This document shows positions 9,672 through 18,461 of a stretch of DNA of 64,000 nucleotides, in pieces. The DNA lies in NCBI GenBank assembly GCA_945873505.1, contig CAMCDQ010000006.1, forward strand, positions 1 through 64,000. The letters run 5' to 3'. A program made the position numbers and the translations under genes. Under the pieces are notes generated by a model, which was given only the letters and a program-made list of their open reading frames with translations, did not search any database and had not been told where the DNA came from. Positions within the stretch are counted from its first letter, which is position 1. Every line of letters starts with the position of its first letter. Source of the DNA: Chitinophaga pinensis (lineage in GTDB: Bacteria > Bacteroidota > Bacteroidia > Flavobacteriales > Flavobacteriaceae).

Positions 9672-9716
9672 GTTTATTTTACAAATCACAAACTTTGTTA
9701 AAATAAACAGTTTTCT
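9672..9716 (+). terminator. Probable terminator after asd
   Basis: GTTTATTTTA (9672-9681) pairs perfectly with TAAAATAAAC (9699-9708), followed by AGTTTTCTT. The stem is AT-rich and the loop is 17 nt, so it is weaker than the other hairpins in the window. Confidence 0.5.
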
Positions 9717-9728
9717 TATTTCCTTTTT

Positions 9729-9736
9729 TAAATTTG
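9729..9736 (+). promoter_or_regulatory. -7 element TAAATTTG, His-rich protein/TonB receptor unit
   Basis: Perfect TAnnTTTG ending 6 bases before the ATG at 9743. No good TTG is found at -33. If used, it gives a leader of about 3 nt, so the message would be nearly leaderless. Confidence 0.4.
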
Positions 9737-9742
9737 CTTGCG

Positions 9743-10090
9743 ATGAAAAAGAAGGTACTACTTAACCATTTTACTTTAGTGATTGCAATATTGTTTTCGA
9801 TATTGTTTCAATCCTTTGATTCCTATGGCCATTTTAAAAAAGAAGCTGCCGAATCAAAATGTGTTCATGAAAGTACTTCTAAACATGAAATCACACACCA
9901 ACATCATTCGGCTGAACATTGTTTTGTTTGTAAATTTTCTTTCAGTGCGGTAGTAAATTCAGTATTTCTGGTTTTAAAAACTCAAAACCAACCTATTGAA
10001 AATCCAAACAGATTCCACTATTACGAAGTATTCAAAACCTTTCCTAAAAATTCAAATCTTCTTCGTGGTCCGCCCGTTTTTAATGTTTAA
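9743..10090 (+). CDS. Small secreted His/Cys-rich protein upstream of a TonB receptor
   Basis: A 115-residue protein with an N-terminal signal or anchor segment (VIAILFSILFQSF) after MKKKVLLNHF. A His-rich segment (about residues 50-65, containing HQHHSAEH) is followed by CFVCKF, a possible metal-binding set, and the C-terminus ends LLRGPPVFNV. I recall similar small His-rich proteins ahead of TonB receptors in flavobacteria, without known function. I chose ATG 9743 over an in-frame TTG at 9734, because the TTG falls inside the -7 box. The TonB receptor starts 64 bp downstream. Inference: periplasmic or membrane metal sensor, buffer or chaperone for the receptor's ligand. Confidence 0.65.
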   Translation: MKKKVLLNHFTLVIAILFSILFQSFDSYGHFKKEAAESKCVHESTSKHEITHQHHSAEHCFVCKFSFSAVVNSVFLVLKTQNQPIENPNRFHYYEVFKTFPKNSNLLRGPPVFNV

Positions 10091-10154
10091 TCTAAATTAA
10101 ATCAGTGTTTAACATCTTTCGATGTTAGACTTTTATAACATTAAAATCATAAAA

Positions 10155-12362
10155 ATGAAAAAAATCATACTTACTCTTTTCGTGGGGTTTTCGGCGTTGC
10201 TCAATGCGCAAAATAAAATATCAGGAACAATAACCAACAAAGAAAACCAACCTCTTACAGGAGTTGCCATATTTGTTCCCGATCTACATAAAAGTTCTTC
10301 AACGGATGAAAATGGAAATTACAGTATTAATAATATCCCTTTAGGAAACATCAGAATTGTGTTTTTGACACTTGGATTTGGAACTCAAAACAAGACAATC
10401 ACGGTTCAAAACGGCGAAAATAAATTGAATATTATTTTAGAAGCGACGGCATTTCAAATGGACGAAGTGATAGTTGCTACCGCTTTCAATAAATTACAAT
10501 CACAAAACGTAATGAAAGTGGAGCACGAAAGCATGAAATCATTACAACAAAAAGGAACGGCAACCTTGATAGAAGGTTTGGCAACTATTCCTGGAGTTTC
10601 ACAAGTTTCAACGGGAACTTCCATTGGAAAACCAGTAATTCGAGGTTTAAGCGGGAATCGTGTTTTGGTGTATTCGCAAGGTGTTCGGCTGGAAAACCAA
10701 CAATTTGGTGATGAACACGGGTTGGGATTGAATGATGCAGGAGTTGAAAGTGTAGAAGTCATCAAAGGCCCTGCTTCATTGCTTTACGGTTCTGATGCAT
10801 TAGGTGGCGTTTTGTATTTTAACCCTGAAAAATTTGCAAAAACCAATACTTTTCAAGGTGATTTTAGTCAAAAATTATTTTCAAATACGCTTGGAAGTAA
10901 CTCCACTTTGGGATTAAAAACATCAACTGAAAATTGGAAATTTTTGGTTCGGGGAAGCCATAATGTACATTCAGATTATAAAATTTCAGATGGAAACCGA
11001 GTTACAAATACAAGATATAATGAACAAGATTTCAAGAGTGGTATTGGCTATAGTAACTCCCGTTTTTCGAGTGTTTTGAGATATAATTTCAACAAATTGG
11101 ATTTAGGGATTCCAGAAAATGGTATTGCAGAACAAACCACAAATTACAACACAGCGTATCCAAAACAAGGCGTTTTGAATCATTTATTGAGTTTGAATTC
11201 TACTGTTTTTCTGAAAAACTCTAAATTGGATATCGATTTGGGATATATTTCAAATGATAGAAGTGAATTTGAAGACAGCGATATTGCGATTTTACACATG
11301 AAACTGAAAACATTGAATTATGATTTGAAATACCATTTGCCAAAAATCGGAAACATGGAATCTATTTTTGGAATTCAGGGAATGCACCAAACCAACTTAA
11401 ATTCAGGCATTGAATTCTTAATCCCCAATGCTACGACAACTGATTTTGGGGTTTTTGGAACTGCCAATTACGAATGGAAGTCGAATGTTTTCCAAGCAGG
11501 AATTCGTTTTGACAATCGGAATATTTCAAGTGAAAATTATGGAATATCTGGCGATGAAGGTTCGTTTGAAGCCATTAATAAAAAATACAATAGTATAAAT
11601 GGTTCGCTTGGTTACAAAACTAATTTATCAGAAAAATTAACTTTGCGCCTCAATTTTGCTTCTGGTTTTCGAGCTCCAAATTTAGCCGAATTAACTTCAA
11701 ATGGGGTTCACGAAGGAACGAACCGTTACGAAATCGGGAATAGCACATTAAAAACAGAGCAAAATGTTCAAACAGATTTGAATTTGGAATATAAAAACAG
11801 TCATTTTGAGTTTTTTGCAAATGGTTTTTACAATCACATCAAGAACTATATTTATACAAATCCTTCGGGAATAGTTATTGCTGGAAATGATGTTTTTAAT
11901 TATGTACAGAACAACGCCAAATTATACGGGGGTGAAATTGGACTGCATTTTCACCCACATCCTTTAGATTGGCTACATTTTGAAAGTAGTTTTGAAACCG
12001 TTACAGGCAAAAAACAAAATGACGATTTCTTGCCGTTAATCCCAGCAAACAATTGGAATAACACACTTCGGGCAGAATTTAATATTAAAAATTGGTTGAA
12101 AGATGGTTTTGCAACATTCAATGTTTCTAATACATTCAATCAAAAAAACGTAAGTGGATTTGAAACAAAATCGAATGGATATGCCTTGATAAATCTTGGA
12201 ATTGGTGGTTATTTAAAATTTGGGAAAACAGCTTTTAATGTAAATTTAAACGGAAATAATCTTTTGAATAAAAATTACATCGCCCATTTATCAAGATTAA
12301 AAACAGATGGAATTCCGAACATTGGGAGAAACATTGTTCTAGGAATAAATTTCAATATTTAG
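10155..12362 (+). CDS. TonB-dependent outer-membrane receptor with N-terminal carboxypeptidase-like domain
   Basis: A 735-residue outer-membrane receptor. The signal peptide MKKIILTLFVGFSALLNAQ is followed by a CarboxypepD_reg-like beta-sandwich (about 20-100), a plug domain (about 110-225, with IRGLSGNRVLVYSQG and the VEVIKGPASLLYGSDALGG motif) and a 22-strand-type barrel ending in a Phe/aromatic-rich last strand (GINFNI). The start at 10155 is preferred over ATG 10122 because only the later one places the signal peptide at the N-terminus. The preceding His-rich secreted protein suggests a metal or metal-complex substrate, which is inference. No SusD partner is present. Confidence 0.9.
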   Translation: MKKIILTLFVGFSALLNAQNKISGTITNKENQPLTGVAIFVPDLHKSSSTDENGNYSINNIPLGNIRIVFLTLGFGTQNKTITVQNGENKLNIILEATAFQMDEVIVATAFNKLQSQNVMKVEHESMKSLQQKGTATLIEGLATIPGVSQVSTGTSIGKPVIRGLSGNRVLVYSQGVRLENQQFGDEHGLGLNDAGVESVEVIKGPASLLYGSDALGGVLYFNPEKFAKTNTFQGDFSQKLFSNTLGSNSTLGLKTSTENWKFLVRGSHNVHSDYKISDGNRVTNTRYNEQDFKSGIGYSNSRFSSVLRYNFNKLDLGIPENGIAEQTTNYNTAYPKQGVLNHLLSLNSTVFLKNSKLDIDLGYISNDRSEFEDSDIAILHMKLKTLNYDLKYHLPKIGNMESIFGIQGMHQTNLNSGIEFLIPNATTTDFGVFGTANYEWKSNVFQAGIRFDNRNISSENYGISGDEGSFEAINKKYNSINGSLGYKTNLSEKLTLRLNFASGFRAPNLAELTSNGVHEGTNRYEIGNSTLKTEQNVQTDLNLEYKNSHFEFFANGFYNHIKNYIYTNPSGIVIAGNDVFNYVQNNAKLYGGEIGLHFHPHPLDWLHFESSFETVTGKKQNDDFLPLIPANNWNNTLRAEFNIKNWLKDGFATFNVSNTFNQKNVSGFETKSNGYALINLGIGGYLKFGKTAFNVNLNGNNLLNKNYIAHLSRLKTDGIPNIGRNIVLGINFNI

Positions 12363-12369
12363 AAAAAAG

Positions 12370-12402
12370 CACCCCAAAACTAAACTATTGGGGTGTATTT
12401 TT
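12370..12402 (+). terminator. Terminator after the TonB receptor
   Basis: CACCCCAA (12370-12377) pairs with TTGGGGTG (12388-12395) around a 10-nt loop, followed by TATTTTT. It lies between convergent genes and touches the mtgA stop codon. Confidence 0.8.
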
Positions 12403-13081
12403 AATACTCTAATTTCCCTACATACCGCATTACCCGTACAATTTTATCTTTCCGCTTATTGATATAAACCGTAGAATTTGATGCTTTATATTTCCTGGGA
12501 TTTGGCAAAATAGCAGCTATTCCAGCAGCTTCTCTTTTAGTAAGATTGGAAACATCTTTTCGGTACCAATATTCAGCTGCGGCTTGAGCACCATAAACTC
12601 CGTTACCCATTTCAATTGAATTTAAATACACTTCCATAATCCTTTCTTTGCCCCAAACCAATTCAATTAGAACCGTAAAATAGGCTTCAAATCCTTTACG
12701 GATATAACTTCGCCCTTGCCAAAGGAAAATATTTTTCGCTGTTTGTTGTGAAATGGTGCTTCCGCCTTTAATTTTTCGTCCTTTTTTATTGTTTTTTAAT
12801 GCTTTTTGCATCGCTGTAAAATCGAATCCATGGTGTTTTAAAAAGGTTCCGTCTTCACTAGCAATTACTGCTTTTTGTAAATTTTTTGAAATTTTTTCTA
12901 TTGGAACCCAATCGTGGTTACAATACATTTCTTTTCCCGCCAATTTATTTTCAACCGCTCTTGAAACCATTAATGGCGTAAATGGGACGGGTACAAACTT
13001 GAAGACAACTACTAAAAAAAGTGATATTCCAACAAACCAAATTAGTATTTTAAATAAAATTCGAGTGATTTTCTTCAACAT
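12401..13081 (-). CDS. mtgA: Monofunctional peptidoglycan glycosyltransferase MtgA
   Basis: A 226-residue GT51 enzyme that polymerises lipid II into glycan strands on the periplasmic face. One N-terminal membrane anchor spans about 8-30. The catalytic glutamate is E76 in SEDGTFLKHHGFDF, and motif 2 GGSTISQQTAKN (107-118) and motif 3 GKERIMEVYLN (144-154) are intact. No transpeptidase domain follows, which separates it from class A PBPs. The FAD oxidoreductase lies 10 bp upstream on the same strand. Confidence 0.95.
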   Translation of the reverse strand: MLKKITRILFKILIWFVGISLFLVVVFKFVPVPFTPLMVSRAVENKLAGKEMYCNHDWVPIEKISKNLQKAVIASEDGTFLKHHGFDFTAMQKALKNNKKGRKIKGGSTISQQTAKNIFLWQGRSYIRKGFEAYFTVLIELVWGKERIMEVYLNSIEMGNGVYGAQAAAEYWYRKDVSNLTKREAAGIAAILPNPRKYKASNSTVYINKRKDKIVRVMRYVGKLEY

Positions 13082-13091
13082 AAATCTATTT

Positions 13092-14204
13092 TTAAATTAA
13101 ATCTGCCAATTCATTTCCGATTAAACTTCCAATCGCAACGCCCATTCCTCCCAATCGAACGCCACAATAAACATTCTCGGAAAGTGCTTCAACTATTGGA
13201 TTTTTGGTAATTCCCAAGCCCATAATTCCGCTCCAACGGTGTTCTATTTTAAATTCTTGATTGGGTAAAATTACTTCTTTTAATACTTTTTCCAATCTGT
13301 TTTGTATTAATTCTGTTTCGCCAAATTCAGATGTGAATTCCCCTTCAAAATCTAAATTTCGTCCGCCACCAATCAATATTCTATCGCCAATGTTTCTAAA
13401 ATAATAATAGCCTTTGTCTAAATGAAATGTGCCTTTTATATTCAAATTTGGAATGGGCTCCGTAATTAAAACTTGTGCACGAGCCGGATTTACCTGTCCT
13501 TTTGTAATCTCAGCAGCAAAACCATTTGTAGCAAAAAGTAGTTTTTTAGTCTTGAAACTAAAATCTCCTAAAGCCACCTCAACATAGTTTCCATTGTCAT
13601 TAAATGCCGTTACTATTTGTTGATTCAATATCAAAATATCATTAGAAATGGCTTGTTTCATCAATTCCTGCATCATCGCTCCAGTGTCAATTTGACCTTC
13701 AAACGGATTGAAAATCACACTTTCGTGAATGCCATTAAATTCAAAACGATCTATTTCTTTGGTGAAAACATCGAATTTAAAAAGCGGATTCAATATTTCA
13801 TTGATGAAGGGAAGTTTGCTCAAACATTCAACATACGTCGCTTCGTGTTCCTTCAAAAACAGTTCGTAACCGCCAAAAGGTTTGTAATCTAATTTTTCAT
13901 CGCCAACTCTTTTTCGCAGTAATTGCAATCCTTTCCAGCGTTTTTGAATGAGTTGAATTACCTCTTCTTCGGTGTGGGATTTTAAGTCGTCTATAATTTC
14001 TGAAAGGCTTCCAAAACAGGCAAAACCTGCGTTTTTAGTACTTGCGCCTTGAGGCAACATTCCTTTTTCGAGTACCAATATTTTGCTTTCTGGAAACCGT
14101 TCGCGCAATCTCAAAGCGGCATGCAAACCCACAATTCCACTGCCAACAACGGTGTAATCTACATTGGTAAACCAATTTTTTATTTCCCAATAACTGAGTT
14201 GCAT
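13092..14204 (-). CDS. FAD-dependent oxidoreductase (D-amino-acid oxidase family)
   Basis: A 370-residue DAO-family flavoprotein. The dinucleotide-binding motif GSGIVGLHAALRL is at about 22-34, followed by the acidic end of beta2 (LVLEKG). The C-terminal GVRLGGMGVAIGSLIGNELA is the second FAD contact region. This resembles glycine/D-amino-acid oxidases and similar amine oxidases, and the substrate cannot be told from sequence. It is probably co-transcribed with mtgA, though a functional link is not obvious. Confidence 0.85.
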   Translation of the reverse strand: MQLSYWEIKNWFTNVDYTVVGSGIVGLHAALRLRERFPESKILVLEKGMLPQGASTKNAGFACFGSLSEIIDDLKSHTEEEVIQLIQKRWKGLQLLRKRVGDEKLDYKPFGGYELFLKEHEATYVECLSKLPFINEILNPLFKFDVFTKEIDRFEFNGIHESVIFNPFEGQIDTGAMMQELMKQAISNDILILNQQIVTAFNDNGNYVEVALGDFSFKTKKLLFATNGFAAEITKGQVNPARAQVLITEPIPNLNIKGTFHLDKGYYYFRNIGDRILIGGGRNLDFEGEFTSEFGETELIQNRLEKVLKEVILPNQEFKIEHRWSGIMGLGITKNPIVEALSENVYCGVRLGGMGVAIGSLIGNELADLI

Positions 14205-14347
14205 CTTTTTTATTTCAAATGTAATTAAATATAACTTATGATAATTATAAATAAAATTGATTTCTCCATTCGATTTTACAAATTAATTCGATTATCATTA
14301 TTAGAATAAAAATAGTACTTTTAAACCTTGAAAAAACGCTACTAAAC

Positions 14348-16249
14348 ATGAAAAAATTACTGATTTTAACTTTAATCACAATGAGTATAAATGCTGTTGC
14401 TCAAAACTTTATGTCGCCAGAATTACTTTGGAAATTAGGAAGACTATCTTCATTAGGGGTTTCGAAGGACGAAAAAAACATAATTTTCAAAGTTTCGTCG
14501 CCTTCTGTTGAAGATAATAAATCGGACTCGAAGTATTATTCAGTTCCTGTAAATGGAGGAGCTACAATAGAAATTACCGATTATAAATCGCTTTTATCGG
14601 ATAAAAATATTTCTCCTGATGGAAAATTTACAGTTTATAATGAAGAAGTGAAAATTGATAAAGTGCACGGAAAAGATTTCTATCCCAATTTGGATAAATC
14701 CAATGCTCAAATCTATAACGGATTAGATTATCGCCATTGGGACACGTGGAACGAAGGAAAATTCAACCACGTTTTTTATAAAGCAAACCTTGAAAATTCA
14801 GTTGGAATTGACATTATGAAAGGCGAAAATTTCGATGCGCCTCAAAAACCATTTGGTGGCGATGAAGATTATATTTGGTCGCCAGATAGCAAAAGTATTT
14901 TATACGTATGCAAGAAAAAAGCAGGAACGGCTTATGCTATTTCTACTAATACTGACATTTACGAATACCGTCTTGAAACTGGAAAAACAGAAAATAGAAC
15001 GGAAGAAAATTTAGGATATGATACCAATCCAACATTTTCTCCTACAGGAAATTTGACTTGGTTGCAAATGAAACGTGACGGTTACGAAGCCGATAAAAAC
15101 GACATTGTTGTTAGTTTCAAAGGAACAAATATTAACCTTACAGCAAATTGGGACGGAAGTGTAGAAAGTTTTATTTGGAGTAAAGACGGTAAAAATGTCT
15201 ATTTTCAAGCGCCAATTGATGGAACACTTCAATTATTTGTAGTTGATTTTTCAGGATTGACAAAAAAAATGCCACAAGTTGTTCAAGTTACCAATGGTGA
15301 TTTTGATGTGTCAGGATTGGTTGGAATTGTAGGCGATAAAATAATAATGACGCGATCGGATATGAACCACGCAGCAGAATTGTATTCGTATGATTTAAAG
15401 AAAAAAGTGTGGAATCAATTATCAAATGTGAATACAGCGACCTACTCAACATTGGCGTTAAGCAAAACAGAACGTAGATATGTGACCACAACTGACGGAA
15501 AAAAAATGTTGGTTTGGGTAATTTTACCCCCAAATTTTGATGCTTCAAAAAAATATCCAACGCTTTTATATTGCCAAGGCGGACCACAATCTCCGTTGAC
15601 ACAATTTTATTCTTTCCGATGGAATTTTCAGTTAATGGCCGCTAATGGATATATAGTTGTGGCACCAAACCGAAGAGGAATGCAAGGTCACGGCGTAGAA
15701 TGGAATGAACAAATTAGCAAGGATTGGGGCGGACAAGTAATGAACGATTACCTTTCAGCGATTGATGATGTGGCTAAAGAAAGTTATGTTGACAAAACGA
15801 GATTGGGATGTGTTGGTGCAAGTTACGGAGGTTATTCTGCGTTTTATTTAGCCGGAATTCACAACAACAGATTCAAGACTTTTATAGCTCACGATGGGGT
15901 TTTTAACACGCAAAGTATGTTTGGAACTACCGAAGAAGTATTCTTTAACAATTGGGATTTTGGCGGTGCTTACTGGGAAAAAGACAACAAAATAGCTCAA
16001 AAAACCTATACTGATTTTAATCCCGCCAGCCATGTGGATAAATGGAATGCACCCATTTTGATTATTCAAGGCGGAATGGATTTTAGAGTTCCAATTGGGC
16101 AATCGCAAGAGGCGTTTCAAGCAGCGCAATTGCGAGGAATTAAAAGTAGGTTTTTGTATTTCCCAGAAGAAAATCACTGGGTTTTGAAACCACAAAACGC
16201 ACAAGTTTGGCAAAAAGAATTTTACAAATGGTTGAAAGAAACACTTTAA
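14348..16249 (+). CDS. Secreted S9 family serine peptidase (prolyl oligopeptidase type)
   Basis: A 633-residue dipeptidyl/acylaminoacyl peptidase. The signal peptide MKKLLILTLITMSINAVAQ is followed by a beta-propeller (about 30-360) with repeated WSPDSK and WSKDGK blade motifs, then an alpha/beta hydrolase domain. The catalytic triad reads S492 (GASYGGY), D578 (GGMDFRVP) and H610 (ENHW). It probably acts in the periplasm on small peptides. Monocistronic: a strong hairpin follows, and the gene is divergent from the FAD oxidoreductase. Confidence 0.93.
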   Translation: MKKLLILTLITMSINAVAQNFMSPELLWKLGRLSSLGVSKDEKNIIFKVSSPSVEDNKSDSKYYSVPVNGGATIEITDYKSLLSDKNISPDGKFTVYNEEVKIDKVHGKDFYPNLDKSNAQIYNGLDYRHWDTWNEGKFNHVFYKANLENSVGIDIMKGENFDAPQKPFGGDEDYIWSPDSKSILYVCKKKAGTAYAISTNTDIYEYRLETGKTENRTEENLGYDTNPTFSPTGNLTWLQMKRDGYEADKNDIVVSFKGTNINLTANWDGSVESFIWSKDGKNVYFQAPIDGTLQLFVVDFSGLTKKMPQVVQVTNGDFDVSGLVGIVGDKIIMTRSDMNHAAELYSYDLKKKVWNQLSNVNTATYSTLALSKTERRYVTTTDGKKMLVWVILPPNFDASKKYPTLLYCQGGPQSPLTQFYSFRWNFQLMAANGYIVVAPNRRGMQGHGVEWNEQISKDWGGQVMNDYLSAIDDVAKESYVDKTRLGCVGASYGGYSAFYLAGIHNNRFKTFIAHDGVFNTQSMFGTTEEVFFNNWDFGGAYWEKDNKIAQKTYTDFNPASHVDKWNAPILIIQGGMDFRVPIGQSQEAFQAAQLRGIKSRFLYFPEENHWVLKPQNAQVWQKEFYKWLKETL

Positions 16250-16270
16250 AAATTTGAAATTAAATACAAA

Positions 16271-16298
16271 AACCACGGATTCGTTCCGTGGTTTTTTA
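16271..16298 (+). terminator. Strong terminator after the S9 peptidase
   Basis: AACCACGGA (16271-16279) pairs with TCCGTGGTT (16285-16293) around a 5-nt loop, followed by TTTTTATT. It sits just before the rnpA promoter. Confidence 0.88.
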
Positions 16299-16313
16299 TT
16301 ACGTCATCATTCG

Positions 16314-16321
16314 TACCTTTG
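16314..16321 (+). promoter_or_regulatory. -7 element TACCTTTG for rnpA
   Basis: Perfect TAnnTTTG, 23 nt before the rnpA ATG and right after the preceding terminator. No TTG at the expected -33 position. Confidence 0.5.
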
Positions 16322-16344
16322 CAATTGAGAATTTGAAAACAAAA

Positions 16345-16728
16345 ATGAATTTTACTTATCCAAAATCAGAAAAGCTAAAAAGCAAAACCACGATAGATTT
16401 ACTTTTTTCGAAAGGAAAATCAGTATCTAAATATCCGTTGCGCTTGGTGTATATGGCTGGGGATTTTGGTGAAAATACGCCCGTCAAAATGGGTGTTTCT
16501 GTTTCTAAAAAACATTTCAAAAATGCGGTTGACAGAAATTATTTCAAACGCGTATTACGAGAAGCCTATCGCCTAAACAAACATTTATTATTGGATAATT
16601 TGGAACAACCCTATGCATTTATGCTATTATACCAAACCAAAGACCACTTGATGTATGAAGAAATCAATAAAAAAACCATTCAATTATTTGAGAAGTTTTT
16701 GGCGGCAATAAAAAGCGAGAAAGCGTAG
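16345..16728 (+). CDS. rnpA: Ribonuclease P protein component
   Basis: A 127-residue RnpA, the protein subunit of RNase P that matures tRNA 5' ends. The RNR signature KNAVDRNYFKRVLREAYR is intact in the middle of the protein, preceded by MGVSVSKKHF. I used ATG 16345. A longer frame opens with GTG at 16288, but that codon lies inside the upstream terminator stem and before the promoter. rpmH is not adjacent, which is usual for Bacteroidota. The ctp gene follows 93 bp downstream. Confidence 0.95.
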   Translation: MNFTYPKSEKLKSKTTIDLLFSKGKSVSKYPLRLVYMAGDFGENTPVKMGVSVSKKHFKNAVDRNYFKRVLREAYRLNKHLLLDNLEQPYAFMLLYQTKDHLMYEEINKKTIQLFEKFLAAIKSEKA

Positions 16729-16821
16729 CGTATTCATAAGCCCATTAATTATGAATAATTTATCATTGCTATTTAAAGTTAATTCGTATTTTCGTTTTTA
16801 ATAAATATTTAAAGTTAATAC

Positions 16822-18459
16822 ATGTACTCTTTCCTTAAAAAACGATATATAATTCCCGTAATAGCTAGTGGTTTGCTCTTTATTGGCGCAAGCTTCAAGG
16901 AAGATTTTTTTGAAGTTGCTAAACAAATAGAAATCTTTACGACTTTGTTTAAAGCGGTTAACATGAATTATGTTGACAACACCAATCCCGGTGAATTAAT
17001 GGACAAAGCCATCAAAAGCATGTTGGCCGATTTAGATCCGTACACCAATTATTTTAACGAGCAAGATGTTGTAAAATTCAAAATTAACAACACGGGGGAA
17101 TATACAGGAATTGGAGCAGTAATTACAAGAAAAGAAGCAAAACTAATCATAAAAGAGATTTATAAAAATTATCCCGCTGACAAAGCTGGATTAAAAGCTG
17201 GTGACGAAATCATCCAAATTGGCGACATTCTTCTTGCCGATTTCAAGGACGACGCAAGTCAATTATTAAAAGGCGGAAAAAATGCTAAAGTTGATATTAA
17301 ATACAATCGCCAAGGCAAAACACTTTCAGTCCAATTAATTTTAGAGGAAGTAGATTTGAAAGCGGTGCCTTTTTTTGGAAAAATTGATGATAAAACAGGA
17401 TATATTGTACTCAACCAGTTTACCAATAAAGCAGCTACTCAGGTAAAAGAAGCGTTGGAACAATTAAAAAGGGAAGGAGCTGAGAAAATTATTTTAGATT
17501 TACGAGGAAATCCGGGAGGTCTTTTAAATGAAGCGGTTACTATTTGTAATTTGTTTGTTCCAAAAAATGAAATTATCGTTACCACAAAATCTAAAATTGA
17601 AAAACATAACATTACTTTTAAAACTTCTCGAGAACCAATAGATACTGAAATTCCTCTAGTAGTTATTGTGGACGGAAAAAGCGCTTCTGCTTCAGAAATT
17701 GTTGCGGGTGCTTTACAGGATTTAGACCGAGCGGTCATAATTGGAGGTCGAAGTTTTGGAAAAGGATTGGTTCAACGTCCAATCGATTTGTGTTATGGAA
17801 CTCAAATTAAAATCACAATTTCTCGTTATTATACCCCTTCTGGTCGCTGTATTCAAGCATTAGATTATTCGCACAAGGACAAGGATGGTAAAGCAATTCG
17901 GACTGCTTCAACAGATTATAATGCCTTTAAAACCCGAAAAGGACGCACCGTTTATGATGGAGGTGGAATTCTCCCCGATGTTGTCATGGACGAAACCAAA
18001 CTCAGTACTATTTCGGATGCGCTGGTAAAAAACGATGGTATTTTTAATTTTGTAACCGATTATTATTACAAAAATCCGAATTTAGGGTCTACAATTCCAA
18101 CAATCACCGATGCAGATTTTATCGCCTTTAAAGCGTTTTTAAAAAAAGAAAAGTTTTCATTCGATACTGAAACTGAATTGTCATTAAAAAAGACATTAAC
18201 AGTTGCTAAAAAAGAAAATTTAGATGCTTTAATAGCGGTTGAATACCAACAATTGCTTTCTGCATTGCAAAAAAGTGAAGAAAATCAGTTGAATCAAAAT
18301 CAAAAGGAAATTAAAAATCTGATTTTAGATGAAATCATAAAACGCTACCAATACAAAGAAGGATTGTATTTGTACTACACAAAAAACAATTCTGAAATTA
18401 AAAAAGCTACGGGAATATTGAATAATCCTTCGGAATACAATACTATATTAAAAATTTAA
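16822..18459 (+). CDS. C-terminal processing peptidase, S41 family
   Basis: A 545-residue S41 (CtpA/Prc-type) protease. It has an N-terminal signal anchor (about 8-25), a PDZ domain (about 85-170, with GLKAGDEIIQIGD), and a catalytic domain with Ser289 in SASASE (287-292) and Lys314 in SFGKGLVQ. The Ser-Lys spacing of 25 matches Prc. A long helical C-terminal region (about 430-545) follows. It acts in the periplasm on protein C-termini. The ompA-like gene starts 2 bp after its stop, so the two are tightly coupled. Confidence 0.93.
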   Translation: MYSFLKKRYIIPVIASGLLFIGASFKEDFFEVAKQIEIFTTLFKAVNMNYVDNTNPGELMDKAIKSMLADLDPYTNYFNEQDVVKFKINNTGEYTGIGAVITRKEAKLIIKEIYKNYPADKAGLKAGDEIIQIGDILLADFKDDASQLLKGGKNAKVDIKYNRQGKTLSVQLILEEVDLKAVPFFGKIDDKTGYIVLNQFTNKAATQVKEALEQLKREGAEKIILDLRGNPGGLLNEAVTICNLFVPKNEIIVTTKSKIEKHNITFKTSREPIDTEIPLVVIVDGKSASASEIVAGALQDLDRAVIIGGRSFGKGLVQRPIDLCYGTQIKITISRYYTPSGRCIQALDYSHKDKDGKAIRTASTDYNAFKTRKGRTVYDGGGILPDVVMDETKLSTISDALVKNDGIFNFVTDYYYKNPNLGSTIPTITDADFIAFKAFLKKEKFSFDTETELSLKKTLTVAKKENLDALIAVEYQQLLSALQKSEENQLNQNQKEIKNLILDEIIKRYQYKEGLYLYYTKNNSEIKKATGILNNPSEYNTILKI

Positions 18460-18461
18460 TT

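Noticed and set aside
16288..16344. GTG start 19 codons upstream for rnpA
   Set aside because: It lies inside the preceding terminator stem and upstream of the -7 box; the ATG at 16345 fits the family N-terminus.
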